Origin: Bacteroidia bacterium
GTDB taxonomy: Bacteria > Bacteroidota > Bacteroidia > Bacteroidales > Paludibacteraceae
Direction of reading: 5' to 3'
Length of the DNA: 64,000 nt
Assembly: GCA_009929375.1 (NCBI GenBank)
Contig: SAAO01000007.1
Coordinates: 1 to 64,000, forward strand
The position numbers and the translations under genes were made by a program. Within the stretch, counting starts at the first letter, position 1. Each line of letters opens with the position of its first letter. Below the pieces are notes generated by a model that saw only the letters and a program-made list of their open reading frames with translations, was not told the origin of the DNA and ran no database searches. Of the stretch, positions 55,213-64,000 are shown piece after piece.

Positions 55213-56541
55213 ATGTTAAACAGGGTAAAAAGCTATATTGAATCTGAGAAATTACTTCCGGCAAACGGAACTGTGCTTGTCGGGCTCAGTGGCGGAGCCG
55301 ACTCTATGGTCCTGTTACATATTCTGCAAAGCTTGGGTTATAGTTGTATAGCTGCACATTGCAATTTTCACCTGAGAATGGAAGAATCAGACAGAGATGA
55401 AAAGTTTGTTCGCAATTATTGTCTGGCTCATAACATAAATTTATATTCAATTGATTTTGATACAATTGAATATGCTAAATCAAATAAAATTTCGATTGAA
55501 ATGGCTGCCCGTAAACTCAGGTACGAGTGGTTCGAGGAAATTCGCAAAAAAACTGCTTCAAACGCCATTGCAATAGCTCATCATGCCGATGATAATGCTG
55601 AAACATTACTGCTTAATCTGGTTCGAGGAACCGGTATACGTGGCCTGACCGGAATAAGTGCAAAGAATGGTTGGGTAGTTCGTCCACTGTTGTGTGTACG
55701 CAGATCTGAAATTGAAAATTATGCATCTGAGCAGCAAATTGATTTTGTGACAGATTCCACCAATCATGAAAATGAATATCAGCGAAATAAGTTGCGCAAC
55801 CAGGTCATTCCTCTGTTAAGTGAGATAAATCCATCGGTAGTGCAAACTTTGAACGATAATGCAGAAAGGCTCAGGAATACATTCAGAGTTTATGAACAAT
55901 TCGTGGAAGAGAAAAGAAAACTGATTGTTGAAAAGCGGAATGATGAATTTTTTATCAACATTGAACTGCTGAAGAAAGAACCGGAAAAAGATACACTCTT
56001 ATACGAGTTTTGCAGGGATTTTGGCTTTCATCCCGACCAGATTAAAGGAATTTTACAAAGTATTGAGGGTATCTCGGGCAAAATATGGTATTCAACTGAG
56101 TTTGTAGCTGTTAAAGATCGTAACTTTATAATTATAAGCAAAATACCTTCAAATAATTTTTGCGAAGAACTTATTTATGAAGATACTGAAATTGTATTCG
56201 AGCCATTAAAGTTAAGTTTCAGAAGCTTTCGCAGAACAGAAGACTATAAAATCGAGCGTTCGTGTGATTGTGCCCATGTGGATGCGACTTTGATGAAATA
56301 TCCGCTGGAGTTACGCAGGGTTAAAACCGGAGACAGTTTTATTCCTTTTGGTATGAGAGGCCGAAAAAAACTAAGTGATTTTTTTATCGATTTAAAGTTG
56401 AATGCAAAACAGAAAGCCAATATTTTTGTGCTTGCTTCAGATAACGAAATCGTTTGGGTAATTGGTCACAGGGTTGATAATCGCTATGCTGTGACAGATA
56501 AAACCACAGAGATACTTGAAATTAAAATTTTAAGGGATTAA
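55213..56541 (+). CDS. tilS: tRNA(Ile)-lysidine synthase
   Basis: 442 residues. PP-loop VGLSGGADSMVLLHIL (about 23-38), AHCNFHLRMEESDRDE (near 51), IAHHADDNAETLLLNLVRGTGIRGL (about 136-160, in two motifs) and a C-terminal domain with LRRVKTGDSFIPFGMRGRKKL. It converts C34 of tRNA-Ile2 to lysidine, so AUA is read as Ile. Own promoter at 55155. Confidence 0.95.
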   Translation: MLNRVKSYIESEKLLPANGTVLVGLSGGADSMVLLHILQSLGYSCIAAHCNFHLRMEESDRDEKFVRNYCLAHNINLYSIDFDTIEYAKSNKISIEMAARKLRYEWFEEIRKKTASNAIAIAHHADDNAETLLLNLVRGTGIRGLTGISAKNGWVVRPLLCVRRSEIENYASEQQIDFVTDSTNHENEYQRNKLRNQVIPLLSEINPSVVQTLNDNAERLRNTFRVYEQFVEEKRKLIVEKRNDEFFINIELLKKEPEKDTLLYEFCRDFGFHPDQIKGILQSIEGISGKIWYSTEFVAVKDRNFIIISKIPSNNFCEELIYEDTEIVFEPLKLSFRSFRRTEDYKIERSCDCAHVDATLMKYPLELRRVKTGDSFIPFGMRGRKKLSDFFIDLKLNAKQKANIFVLASDNEIVWVIGHRVDNRYAVTDKTTEILEIKILRD

Positions 56542-56639
56542 CTCTTACTTTACCATGTGTTTCTGTAAAAGCTATTTTGAGCATAAGTGACTTTATAATC
56601 TGGTTTCGGATAGTTTACGCAATATAAATTTGCTGTCAT

Positions 56640-56671
56640 TTTGCATATTTGGAAATTTAATTGTATTTTTG
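56640..56671 (+). promoter_or_regulatory. Promoter of rho
   Basis: TTTG (56640-56643), 20-base spacer, TATTTTTG (56664-56671). The resulting leader is about 120 bases. Confidence 0.65.
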
Positions 56672-56750
56672 TACAAGTTTTCAATAAGGCAACGGCCTCC
56701 TGCTGTTGTTTCACAAAATCAACTATTAAATACATTCACTACGACGTTAA

Positions 56751-56768
56751 TTTCCCATACATGGGAAA
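56751..56768 (+). promoter_or_regulatory. Palindrome in the rho leader
   Basis: TTTCCCATACATGGGAAA, 30 bases before the rho ATG. A role in rho autoregulation is inferred from its position only. Confidence 0.4.
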
Positions 56769-56798
56769 ATTCCCTCTTTAAACGTATATCATCATTTT

Positions 56799-58736
56799 AT
56801 GAGTAATTACACTATTTTGCAACTTAATGCGAAAGAACTGACCGAGTTAAAGGACATCGCAACCGAGTTAGGACTTAAAGTTTCAGGCTCTGCCAAAAAG
56901 GAACAACTTGTTTACGACATTCTTGACCAACAGGCCATAGTCAACGCACAAAGAAAAACGGCCGATAAGCCGGATGCAGACCGAAAAAAACGACTTCGTG
57001 TATCGGTAAAGAAAAAAACTGATACAAAGCCAAACACTCAGCCGGAAGCAGTTCAGAAAGAAAAAACAGCTGAGAAAGAAATTACTAAACAGGAAGTTAC
57101 AGTCGCCCCCAAAGTAGTTGCTCCTGTAGAAAAAACTTCAAATGAGGCTGTTGAAACAGCAAATGCTGAAAAGAAACCAAATCAGAATCAGCAGAAAAAA
57201 AACAATACAAAATCTCCAAAAGCGAAGAAAACTCCTGCTCAGGAATCACAATCAGCTCCTGCAGTTACTGAAGAAACGCCTGTTGTAGCCGAAAAAGTTG
57301 CAGAGCCATCGGAAGTTAAGCCCGTTAATGTAAAAAAAATCGTTCTTGAAAAACGTCAGCATGTAGTTGAACAACCAGCAGTTGAACTGAATAACGATGA
57401 ACCTATTTCAGTAGAGCCTGAAATTGAAAATGTAAGCGAAGCAGCTGTAACTGAAAATGCAGAATTGCCTGAATCTGCTGATAAAAAAGTAGTGAATGTA
57501 GATATGCGTCAGCCTAAGAACAATAATAATGGTCAGGCAAACGGAAATCAGCAGAATAATAATTCGAATCGCAATAAATTTCAGCCACGCAACGAAAAAC
57601 AGGAAAAACAATTTGACTTTGATGGAATACTCGAAGGTACCGGAACGCTAGAAATGATGCAGGATGGTTACGGATTCCTTCGTTCGGCTGATTATAATTA
57701 CCTTGCTTCGCCCGACGATATTTATGTATCGCAATCGCAAATCAAACTTTTCGGACTTAAAACCGGTGATACCGTTTCAGGTGCTATCCGTCCACCAAAA
57801 GAAGGCGAAAAATATTTCCCTTTGATTAAGGTCAACAAAATTAATGGTCGTTCGCCCGAATATGTACGCGATCGCGTTCCATTCGAACATTTGACTCCAC
57901 TTTTCCCCGATCAGAAATTCAATTTAACTTCAGCTAAAAACGATCCGCTTTCTGTGCGTGTGGTCGACCTCTTCTCTCCTATCGGTAAAGGTCAGCGCGG
58001 ACTTATTGTGGCTCAGCCTAAAACAGGTAAAACTGTATTGCTGAAAGAAATAGCAAATGCTATTGCCGCCAATCACCCTGAAGTGTATATGATAGTTCTG
58101 CTCATTGACGAACGTCCTGAAGAAGTAACTGATATGGCTCGTAGTGTACGTGCCGAAGTGGTTTCTTCTACTTTCGACGAACCTGCTGAGCGTCACGTGA
58201 AAGTAGCTGCAATGGTTCACGAAAAAGCCAAACGAATGGTAGAATGCGGACATGATGTGGTGATTCTGCTTGATTCAATTACCAGACTTGCGCGTGCATA
58301 CAACACTGTTTCGCCTGCTTCAGGAAAAATTCTTTCAGGTGGTGTGGATGCCAATGCATTGCATAAACCCAAACGTTTCTTCGGAGCGGCACGTAACATC
58401 GAAAATGGTGGTAGTCTGACGATTATTGCGACAGCTTTGACTGAGACTGGTTCGAAAATGGACGAAGTAATTTTCGAAGAATTTAAAGGAACCGGAAATA
58501 TGGAGCTTCAACTCGACCGCAAACTTTCGAATAAACGTATTTTCCCTGCTGTGGATATTATGGCATCGAGTACTCGTCGCGACGATCTTCTGCTCGATCA
58601 GGATACTCTGAATCGTATGTGGATTTTGCGTCGTCATCTTTCAGATATGAATTCACTCGAAGCAATGGAATTCCTCAAAGATCGTATGGAACGTACTGAA
58701 AACAATGATGAATTTCTGGTATCCATGAACAGTTAG
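56799..58736 (+). CDS. rho: Transcription termination factor Rho with long N-terminal insertion
   Basis: 645 residues, against about 420 in E. coli. A Rho_N domain (about 1-48) is followed by roughly 220 residues of low-complexity, Lys/Glu/Pro- then Asn/Gln-rich sequence (about 50-270), then the RNA-binding domain ([16 protein letters not shown] near 280) and the RecA-like ATPase: Walker A AQPKTGKT (near 405), Walker [17 protein letters not shown] (near 486), Q-loop [20 protein letters not shown]. Such insertions are known in Bacteroides, where the disordered region is reported to drive condensate formation. Own promoter and terminator. Confidence 0.97.
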   Translation: MSNYTILQLNAKELTELKDIATELGLKVSGSAKKEQLVYDILDQQAIVNAQRKTADKPDADRKKRLRVSVKKKTDTKPNTQPEAVQKEKTAEKEITKQEVTVAPKVVAPVEKTSNEAVETANAEKKPNQNQQKKNNTKSPKAKKTPAQESQSAPAVTEETPVVAEKVAEPSEVKPVNVKKIVLEKRQHVVEQPAVELNNDEPISVEPEIENVSEAAVTENAELPESADKKVVNVDMRQPKNNNNGQANGNQQNNNSNRNKFQPRNEKQEKQFDFDGILEGTGTLEMMQDGYGFLRSADYNYLASPDDIYVSQSQIKLFGLKTGDTVSGAIRPPKEGEKYFPLIKVNKINGRSPEYVRDRVPFEHLTPLFPDQKFNLTSAKNDPLSVRVVDLFSPIGKGQRGLIVAQPKTGKTVLLKEIANAIAANHPEVYMIVLLIDERPEEVTDMARSVRAEVVSSTFDEPAERHVKVAAMVHEKAKRMVECGHDVVILLDSITRLARAYNTVSPASGKILSGGVDANALHKPKRFFGAARNIENGGSLTIIATALTETGSKMDEVIFEEFKGTGNMELQLDRKLSNKRIFPAVDIMASSTRRDDLLLDQDTLNRMWILRRHLSDMNSLEAMEFLKDRMERTENNDEFLVSMNS

Positions 58737-58751
58737 TGTGCATATTATACT

Positions 58752-58790
58752 TTAAAAAGAGTGGAGATTATATCTTCACTCTTTTTTTTG
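58752..58790 (+). terminator. Intrinsic terminator after rho
   Basis: Arms AAAAAGAGTG (58754-58763) and CACTCTTTTT (58777-58786) followed by T. Confidence 0.85.
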
Positions 58791-58864
58791 CTAAACCAAA
58801 TTTGTAGTTGTTGGCAAAATTGATCGGATTGTAAGCGAGAATTTTTTTATCTAATATTTTGTAT

Positions 58865-58872
58865 TAACTTTG
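58865..58872 (+). promoter_or_regulatory. -7 element of the Ig-like lipoprotein gene
   Basis: TAACTTTG, 34 bases before the start. Confidence 0.6.
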
Positions 58873-58906
58873 GTGCCCTTTTACTTAAAATTTTAAATAA
58901 ACAAAA

Positions 58907-59722
58907 ATGAAACATTTGATTAAATCTTACTTTTCGATAGCAGCATTACTGTCGCTATTGGTATTTACTGCGTGCGAAACTAATAAAGTAACCAGTGTAG
59001 TACTTGACAAAACAGAAGCGAGCCTTATGGTTGGCGACACTGATACCCTGACAGCTGATGTGGACTACTCGGGAAGTATAATTCCTGCAGTAATATGGAG
59101 CAGTAGCGACGAAACAATTATTAGTGTTAAAGATGGCGTAGTAACAGCACTTAAAGTAGGCTCTGCAGTTATTACAGCCACAGCTTCAGATAAATCAGCT
59201 TCGTGTACTATAACTGTAACCGATGAACTGAAACCTGTCTTCACAAATGCCGAAATACAATTTTATGGTCATTTTTATAATGACAGTCTGAATAACTTTG
59301 TGTTGATGCTCACGAATACTAACGACACATTATATCTTGATTTGAATACAGACACAACAGCCACAACCGGACTTCCTGCAGGAAAATACACAATGTTGGG
59401 TGATTTTGAATACTTTGAAGATTTTACACCAATGAGCATAATTCCTGCTTTCGAATTCGAAGGCAGTAGTTATGGCTCATGGTTTTTCAACAAAGTTTCC
59501 GAAAGACCGTTGGCTGAGGGTGAGATGAATGTAAGTCTGAACGGAACACAATATACTATTGGTTTTGCATTAACTGATTATGACGGCATTAAGGTTAACG
59601 GAACTTACAGCGGACCAGCTGTGTTTAATGACTATTCGGAACAGATGGAGGTTATTGCCAACAGTTCAGCCGCGAAAATCCCGGGAGTAAAACATCGTCG
59701 TACTTTTGGATTATTCAAATAA
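58907..59722 (+). CDS. Lipoprotein with BIG2-type Ig-like domain
   Basis: 271 residues. Signal peptide ending in a lipobox with Cys23 (LVFTACE). Residues about 30-108 form a BIG2 domain: VVLDKTEASLMVGDTDTL, PAVIWSSSDETIISV, GVVTALKVGSAVITATA. The remaining 160 residues are probably beta-rich and I do not recognise them. Most likely a surface-exposed or periplasmic outer-membrane lipoprotein; the role is unknown. No SusC/D partner is nearby. Confidence 0.85.
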   Translation: MKHLIKSYFSIAALLSLLVFTACETNKVTSVVLDKTEASLMVGDTDTLTADVDYSGSIIPAVIWSSSDETIISVKDGVVTALKVGSAVITATASDKSASCTITVTDELKPVFTNAEIQFYGHFYNDSLNNFVLMLTNTNDTLYLDLNTDTTATTGLPAGKYTMLGDFEYFEDFTPMSIIPAFEFEGSSYGSWFFNKVSERPLAEGEMNVSLNGTQYTIGFALTDYDGIKVNGTYSGPAVFNDYSEQMEVIANSSAAKIPGVKHRRTFGLFK

Positions 59723-59744
59723 TTTGTAGCAAAAGAATACTGTA

Positions 59745-59787
59745 TTAAGAGTACTTCCCAAAATTGAGAAGTACTCTTTTTTTTTGC
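59745..59787 (+). terminator. Intrinsic terminator after the lipoprotein gene
   Basis: Perfect arms AAGAGTACTTC (59747-59757) and GAAGTACTCTT (59768-59778), then a T run. Confidence 0.92.
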
Positions 59788-59839
59788 ACAGAAAGTCAGC
59801 TTTTATGCATGTTTTTCATTAGATTATGAAAAAAAGCAC

Positions 59840-59847
59840 TATCTTTG
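59840..59847 (+). promoter_or_regulatory. -7 element of fabG
   Basis: TATCTTTG, 85 bases before the fabG start. Confidence 0.55.
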
Positions 59848-59932
59848 CCGGCGAAAAAATTATTTCTTTATCAAAATCTGACTCTTATTGAATTAATTTG
59901 TAGCTCAGTTATCAACAAAAAAAGAACTAAAA

Positions 59933-60679
59933 ATGAAACTATTAGAAGGAAAAGTAGCTATTGTTACCGGTGCTGCCCGTGGAATCGGGAAAGCAATTGC
60001 CCTCAAACTTGCGAGTGAAGGTGCAGCTATTGCATTTACCGACTTGAACATCGATGAAAATGCACTGAATACGCAAAAAGAAATCGAAGCCCTTGGTGTA
60101 AAAGCAAAAGGTTATGCTTCGAACGCTGCCAGTTTTGACGATACGCACACAGTTGTAGACGAAATTGTAAAAGAGTTTGGTCGCGTGGATATTTTGGTAA
60201 ACAATGCCGGAATAACCAAAGATGGACTTATGATGCGCATGAGCGAAGCTCAGTGGGATGCAGTAATCAATGTCAATCTGAAATCAGCTTTCAACTTTAT
60301 TCATGCATGTACACCTGTAATGATGAAACAACGTACAGGTAGCATTATCAATATGAGTTCGGTAGTTGGTGTTTCGGGAAATGCCGGACAAGCTAACTAT
60401 TCAGCTTCGAAAGCTGGTATGATTGGTCTTGCCAAATCGGTTGCCAAAGAATTTGGTTCGCGTGGTATTCGTGCTAATGCCATTGCTCCGGGCTTTATCG
60501 AAACCGAAATGACTCACGCACTTACCGACGAGCAACGCGCCAAATGGGCTGAACTGATTCCTTTGCGTCGTGGTGGAAGTCCTGACGAAGTAGCAAAAGT
60601 GACTTTATTCCTTGCTTCTGACCTTTCGAGCTATGTAAGCGGACAGGTAATCAATGTTTGTGGTGGAATGAACACTTGA
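59933..60679 (+). CDS. fabG: 3-oxoacyl-ACP reductase
   Basis: 248 residues, short-chain dehydrogenase/reductase. Nucleotide motif VTGAARGIGKAIALKLAS (about 11-28), NNAG (near 91), the catalytic Ser in NMSSVVG, and YSASKAG (Tyr near 154), with GFIETEMTHAL near the C-terminus as in FabG. Reduces 3-oxoacyl-ACP in fatty-acid elongation. Stand-alone gene; terminator at 60743. Confidence 0.93.
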   Translation: MKLLEGKVAIVTGAARGIGKAIALKLASEGAAIAFTDLNIDENALNTQKEIEALGVKAKGYASNAASFDDTHTVVDEIVKEFGRVDILVNNAGITKDGLMMRMSEAQWDAVINVNLKSAFNFIHACTPVMMKQRTGSIINMSSVVGVSGNAGQANYSASKAGMIGLAKSVAKEFGSRGIRANAIAPGFIETEMTHALTDEQRAKWAELIPLRRGGSPDEVAKVTLFLASDLSSYVSGQVINVCGGMNT

Positions 60680-60742
60680 TTTATTTTTATTATTTATTCA
60701 GTTGCAATTAAAGTAGATTGTAACTGTTTTCAATATTTCAAT

Positions 60743-60780
60743 AAACGCTTCGGGAATAAATTCCGGAGCGTTTTTTTATC
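60743..60780 (+). terminator. Intrinsic terminator after fabG
   Basis: Arms AAACGCTTCGGGA and TTCCGGAGCGTTT (about 60743-60755 and 60761-60773, one G-U pair), followed by T. Confidence 0.9.
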
Positions 60781-60840
60781 TTTATAGTTTTGTAATTGTA
60801 ATGTATTGTGAATAAACTTGCAATTCACATTTATTTTTTG

Positions 60841-60848
60841 TATTTTTG
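60841..60848 (+). promoter_or_regulatory. -7 element of the trehalose gene
   Basis: TATTTTTG with a partial -33 (CTTG, 60817-60820), 125 bases before the start. A long leader follows in which I see no clear structure. Confidence 0.55.
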
Positions 60849-60973
60849 GAGTTATCCTCTTCGAATAAGGAAATATTTTTACGTCAGACAGCCAAATTCA
60901 ACTCTGTCACCTCCCTTATTCACAATCAAAAACCAAAGGAAACAGGCGTTTTCCTTTTTCAAAAAATCCGCTT

Positions 60974-63145
60974 ATGAAACTATTTATAATTTCAAATCGA
61001 CTGCCCATTAAGGCAAACAGAAACGAAAACAACGAACTCGAATTTACAAGAAGCGAAGGTGGACTAACTACCGGAATGGATTCGCTTACTATGGATGTAG
61101 AGAAACACTGGATTGGATGGCCGGGCACTTATACCGAATCGGAAGAAGAGGAAAAACTTATAAGTGAGCATCTGGAAAAATTTAATTTTCATCCTGTTTT
61201 TCTTTCTTCCGACCAAATTCTGAATTATTACGAAGGATACAGTAATAGTACTTTGTGGCCGTTGTGTCACTATTTTTATACTTTTATTGAGTACGAAAAC
61301 TTATACTGGAATACATACAAGCAGGTAAATGAACTTTTTGCACGAACAACTCTTAATCTGATTGGGCCGGATGACATTGTTTGGGTGCAGGATTATCAGT
61401 TAATGCTTTTGCCACAAATGATTCGGAAATCGGTCGACAATGTGAGTATTGGTTATTTTCACCATATCCCCTTCCCTTCCTACGAGTTGTTTCGTGTATT
61501 GCCTGAGCGGGCAGAGCTACTCGAAGGTTTGCTTGGAGCCGACTTAATTGGCTTTCACACACATGATTACATGCGACACTTTGTGAGTGCAGCCGAACGA
61601 GTACTCGATATTCGTTTCCGCTTCGATCAGGTTTTGCTCAACAACCGCATTGCTTATGTGGATGCTTTCCCGATGGGAATAAACTTCGACTTGTATTACA
61701 ACGCAATTCAACAACCTGAAGTACAGGCAAAAGTAGATGCTATGCGCGAGACTTATGGCAAGCACAAACTTATTCTGTCGGTTGACAGGCTCGATTACAG
61801 TAAGGGAATTGTGCACCGTCTGCGCGGTTTTGCTCAGTTTCTCGAAAATCACCCTGAATATCGCGAAAAAGTGTCGTTAGCCATGATAGTAGTGCCTTCG
61901 CGCGATAGTGTGGACAGATATGCTTCGCTGAAAACAAAAATAGATGAAACAATAGGTACGATAAACGGAAAATTCTCGACGATTAACTGGACACCGGTGT
62001 ACTATTTTTATCATGGATTTCCGTTCGAAGAGCTGGTTGCGCTTTATCACATGGCCGATATTGGCCTTGTAACTCCTTTGCGTGATGGGATGAATCTGGT
62101 TGCAAAAGAATATCTGGCTGCAAAACGTGAAAAAGCCGGCGTGTTGATTCTCAGCGAAATGGCCGGTGCAGCTATTGAACTGAACGAAGCATTGATTATT
62201 AATCCGAACAATATTGAGGAAATTGAAAATGCAATATATACTGCGCTTGAAATGCCCGAAGAAGAACAGATGCGACGTTTGAAAAAAATGCAACAATCTG
62301 TTTCGAGAAAATCGGTGAATAAATGGGCCAATGATTTTGTGAATGAACTGAAAGCAATTAATTTACGTAACGAAAATCTGAATACAGAGCGCATTGATTA
62401 TCAGGCCAAAATAAAAATTCAAACTGAATATCGTAATTCGCAGAAGCGCTTGTTTATTCTTGATTATGATGGTACACTATCGGCGTTCAAAAGCCGACCC
62501 GAAGATGCTGTGCCTACGAAGGAAACATATAAACTCCTGTATAAACTGGCTGCCGATCCTAAAAACAAAGTGGTTATCAGCAGCGGACGCGATCGTGACA
62601 CGCTCGAAGAATGGTTTGGAAGCCTTGCAATAGATTTGGCTGCCGAACATGGTGCATGTTATAAAGAACACGGAGTTTGGGTGGATAATATTGGCGACGA
62701 AAAGCCATGGGATAACGAAATTATGGAAATTGTTCAGAACTTTGTAGATAAAACCCCGCGTTCGAAAATTGAAGAAAAAAACACCACACTTGTATGGCAT
62801 TATCGCAATGTGGACACATGGCTGGCTTCATTGCGTGAACAGCAACTTTTCGAAGCTCTGATGATTCCATGTGCACGGCTGGGTTTACAGATTATGCGTG
62901 GAAACAAAATTATTGAAATAAAATCGCCGATACACACAAAAGGCTCAGAGGCACGAAGATTATTGGCAACTCAAAATTTCGACTTTATTATGGCTATTGG
63001 CGACGATACAACTGATGAGGACACTTTCCGTGAACTGCCCGATTTTGCATATACCATAAAAGTAGGTAATATTTCGGAAGTGGCACGTTACAGTGTCAAA
63101 TCGCAATCGAAAGTATTACCACTTTTAGATATAATTTCTGACTAA
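60974..63145 (+). CDS. Fused trehalose-phosphate synthase / trehalose-phosphatase
   Basis: 723 residues. N-terminal GT20 domain (about 1-470): SNRLPIKANR (about 7-16), GGLTTGMDSL, VDRLDYSKGIVHRLRGF (near 269) and the donor site DGMNLVAKEYLAAK (about 371-384). C-terminal HAD phosphatase (about 490-723): LDYDGTLSAFKSRP (near 497) with the nucleophile Asp, and GDDTTDEDTFREL (near 677). It makes trehalose from UDP-glucose and glucose-6-phosphate via trehalose-6-phosphate in one polypeptide. Converges on a GH15 gene with two bases between. Confidence 0.93.
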   Translation: MKLFIISNRLPIKANRNENNELEFTRSEGGLTTGMDSLTMDVEKHWIGWPGTYTESEEEEKLISEHLEKFNFHPVFLSSDQILNYYEGYSNSTLWPLCHYFYTFIEYENLYWNTYKQVNELFARTTLNLIGPDDIVWVQDYQLMLLPQMIRKSVDNVSIGYFHHIPFPSYELFRVLPERAELLEGLLGADLIGFHTHDYMRHFVSAAERVLDIRFRFDQVLLNNRIAYVDAFPMGINFDLYYNAIQQPEVQAKVDAMRETYGKHKLILSVDRLDYSKGIVHRLRGFAQFLENHPEYREKVSLAMIVVPSRDSVDRYASLKTKIDETIGTINGKFSTINWTPVYYFYHGFPFEELVALYHMADIGLVTPLRDGMNLVAKEYLAAKREKAGVLILSEMAGAAIELNEALIINPNNIEEIENAIYTALEMPEEEQMRRLKKMQQSVSRKSVNKWANDFVNELKAINLRNENLNTERIDYQAKIKIQTEYRNSQKRLFILDYDGTLSAFKSRPEDAVPTKETYKLLYKLAADPKNKVVISSGRDRDTLEEWFGSLAIDLAAEHGACYKEHGVWVDNIGDEKPWDNEIMEIVQNFVDKTPRSKIEEKNTTLVWHYRNVDTWLASLREQQLFEALMIPCARLGLQIMRGNKIIEIKSPIHTKGSEARRLLATQNFDFIMAIGDDTTDEDTFRELPDFAYTIKVGNISEVARYSVKSQSKVLPLLDIISD

Positions 63146-63147
63146 AA

Positions 63148-64000
63148 TCAGGGGCGAATAAAGCGCGAGAGTTCAACCTTATCGGCAAAAAGCTTGGCGG
63201 TATTAATCAATGCCAAATGAGAATAAGCCTGCGGAAAGTTCCCTAACTGACGCTTTGATTCGAAATCAAGATCTTCACTGAAAAGGCCCAAATGATTTGA
63301 ATAGCTCAACAGCTTATCAAAAATCACTCGGGCTTCTTCGTGCCGTCCCACAACATAAAGCGCCCGCACCATCCAAAAAGTGCAAATGGTAAAGGCTGAA
63401 GTTGGTTTTCCAAAGTCATCTTCGCTATTATATCTGTACATTAATCCATTGTTGTAAAGAGATTTATATACTGAATCTACAGTTTTCATATAACGTTCGT
63501 TATCACCTTCAATAAATCCATATTCTTCCATCAGCAGCAACGAAGAATCCATTTCCGTGTTTGCATAAGTCTGAGTAAAGCTTTGAATTTCATCGTTCCA
63601 GCCAAAAGTCATCACGTCTTCACGAATTTCATCGGCAATTGTTTTCCATTTATCTTCGAAATCCTTTTTATTCAGAATCGCGGCAATACTTACAGCACGA
63701 TCCAGAGCCACCCACGACATTACTTTTGAGAATACAAAATGTTGCTCTGCGCCACGAATTTCCCAAATCCCTTTGTCGGGTTCACGCCAGTCACGACTTA
63801 CAGTCCTCACAATATTTTTCACAACTTCGAACATATCCTCAATCTCGTCGAGTGTGCCCGGAAAGAACCTGTAATATTGGTAAATCACATCCATCAGATA
63901 ACCAAACGAATCGTTTTGTTTCTGGTGATAAGCATCGTTGCCAATACGAACCGGTTTCGAGTTCTCATGTCCGCTCAGATGATCCAGAATCTCTTCAGTA
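63148..64000 (-). CDS. Glycoside hydrolase family 15 protein (5' end outside the window)
   Basis: The last 284 codons of a gene that continues past the window end; an internal ATG at 63894 is not the start, since the frame stays open upstream with GH15-like sequence (PVRIGNDAYHQKQNDSFGYL). Also seen: QSFTQTYANTEMDSSLLLM and TFWMVRALYVVGRHEEARVIF, which are typical of GH15 (glucoamylase/trehalase-like) (alpha/alpha)6 barrels. In many bacteria a GH15 enzyme sits beside trehalose genes, which fits its position next to the fused synthase/phosphatase. Trehalose or a related glucoside is the likely substrate. Confidence 0.88.
   Translation of the reverse strand, partial: TEEILDHLSGHENSKPVRIGNDAYHQKQNDSFGYLMDVIYQYYRFFPGTLDEIEDMFEVVKNIVRTVSRDWREPDKGIWEIRGAEQHFVFSKVMSWVALDRAVSIAAILNKKDFEDKWKTIADEIREDVMTFGWNDEIQSFTQTYANTEMDSSLLLMEEYGFIEGDNERYMKTVDSVYKSLYNNGLMYRYNSEDDFGKPTSAFTICTFWMVRALYVVGRHEEARVIFDKLLSYSNHLGLFSEDLDFESKRQLGNFPQAYSHLALINTAKLFADKVELSRFIRP

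Noticed and set aside
60808-61011. 67-codon frame before the trehalose gene
   Set aside because: It overlaps the promoter and the gene start in another frame, and its sequence looks like translated AT-rich noncoding DNA.
62477-62800. Open frame opposite the trehalose-phosphatase domain
   Set aside because: Shadow of a well-supported coding region.
1-64000. tRNA, rRNA, CRISPR, insertion sequences, prophage
   Set aside because: Intergenic regions were read for T-loop-like sequence, spaced repeats and transposase-like frames; none was found.

Overview
The window looks like a chromosomal segment of a Bacteroidota bacterium, most likely order Bacteroidales. The evidence is lineage-typical proteins (long omega subunit, BamD, DUF4835, DUF5606, DUF4494, Rho with a very long N-terminal insertion, DapL), low GC, and many copies of the Bacteroidetes -7 promoter element TAnnTTTG, placed 10-120 bases before well-supported starts. 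No rRNA, tRNA, CRISPR array, insertion sequence or prophage was seen. Both end genes (a YIP1-like membrane protein and a GH15 glycosidase) run off the window. Layout: 1-3,030, minus strand: YIP1-like and DUF2089 pair, DUF2891 protein, YjbQ, unknown membrane protein. 3,275-16,220, plus strand: YycJ-type hydrolase, polyprenol-phosphate mannosyltransferase, dihydroorotase, ApbE; then bamD, rpoZ, coaBC, DUF4835 and recN; then hisA, DUF5606, a Nif3-like protein and a zinc-ribbon coiled-coil protein. 16,221-17,137 is a long AT-rich gap leading to an XRE regulator. 17,828-23,777: pyrK-pyrD, CapA-like protein, esterase, DUF4494, YggS, miaA. 23,785-31,811: tsaB, an unknown small protein, aspS and fabD on the minus strand; rsmG and a metallo-hydrolase on the plus strand; uvrB and a PspC protein on the minus strand. 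31,990-35,916: proS, then an NfeD-like protein and flotillin. 36,010-44,602, minus strand: acyl-CoA ligase, a long PurF-like protein, glmS, dapL, a YhdH oxidoreductase and a bactofilin. 44,838-51,668: a compact surface-polysaccharide cluster. 51,782-64,000: ZIP transporter, ruvX, def, folC, tilS, rho, an Ig-like lipoprotein, fabG, fused trehalose-phosphate synthase/phosphatase, and the GH15 enzyme. Most of the window is housekeeping: pyrimidine, CoA, fatty acid, amino-sugar and diaminopimelate synthesis, translation, repair and envelope assembly. The accessory part is the polysaccharide cluster: a deacetylase, a methyltransferase, a FemAB/GNAT-like acyltransferase, a glycosyltransferase and an asparagine-synthase-like protein lacking the glutaminase cysteine, followed by a flippase. 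The first five genes look much more AT-rich than the flippase, which suggests they were acquired separately. The methyltransferase is broken by two opposite single-base shifts in homopolymers that cancel, so either the assembly has errors or the gene has decayed. I found no clearly new system. The best leads are this cluster, the PurF-like protein, phased repeats upstream of the DUF2089/YIP1 pair, and 8-base tandem repeats placed just after stop codons.
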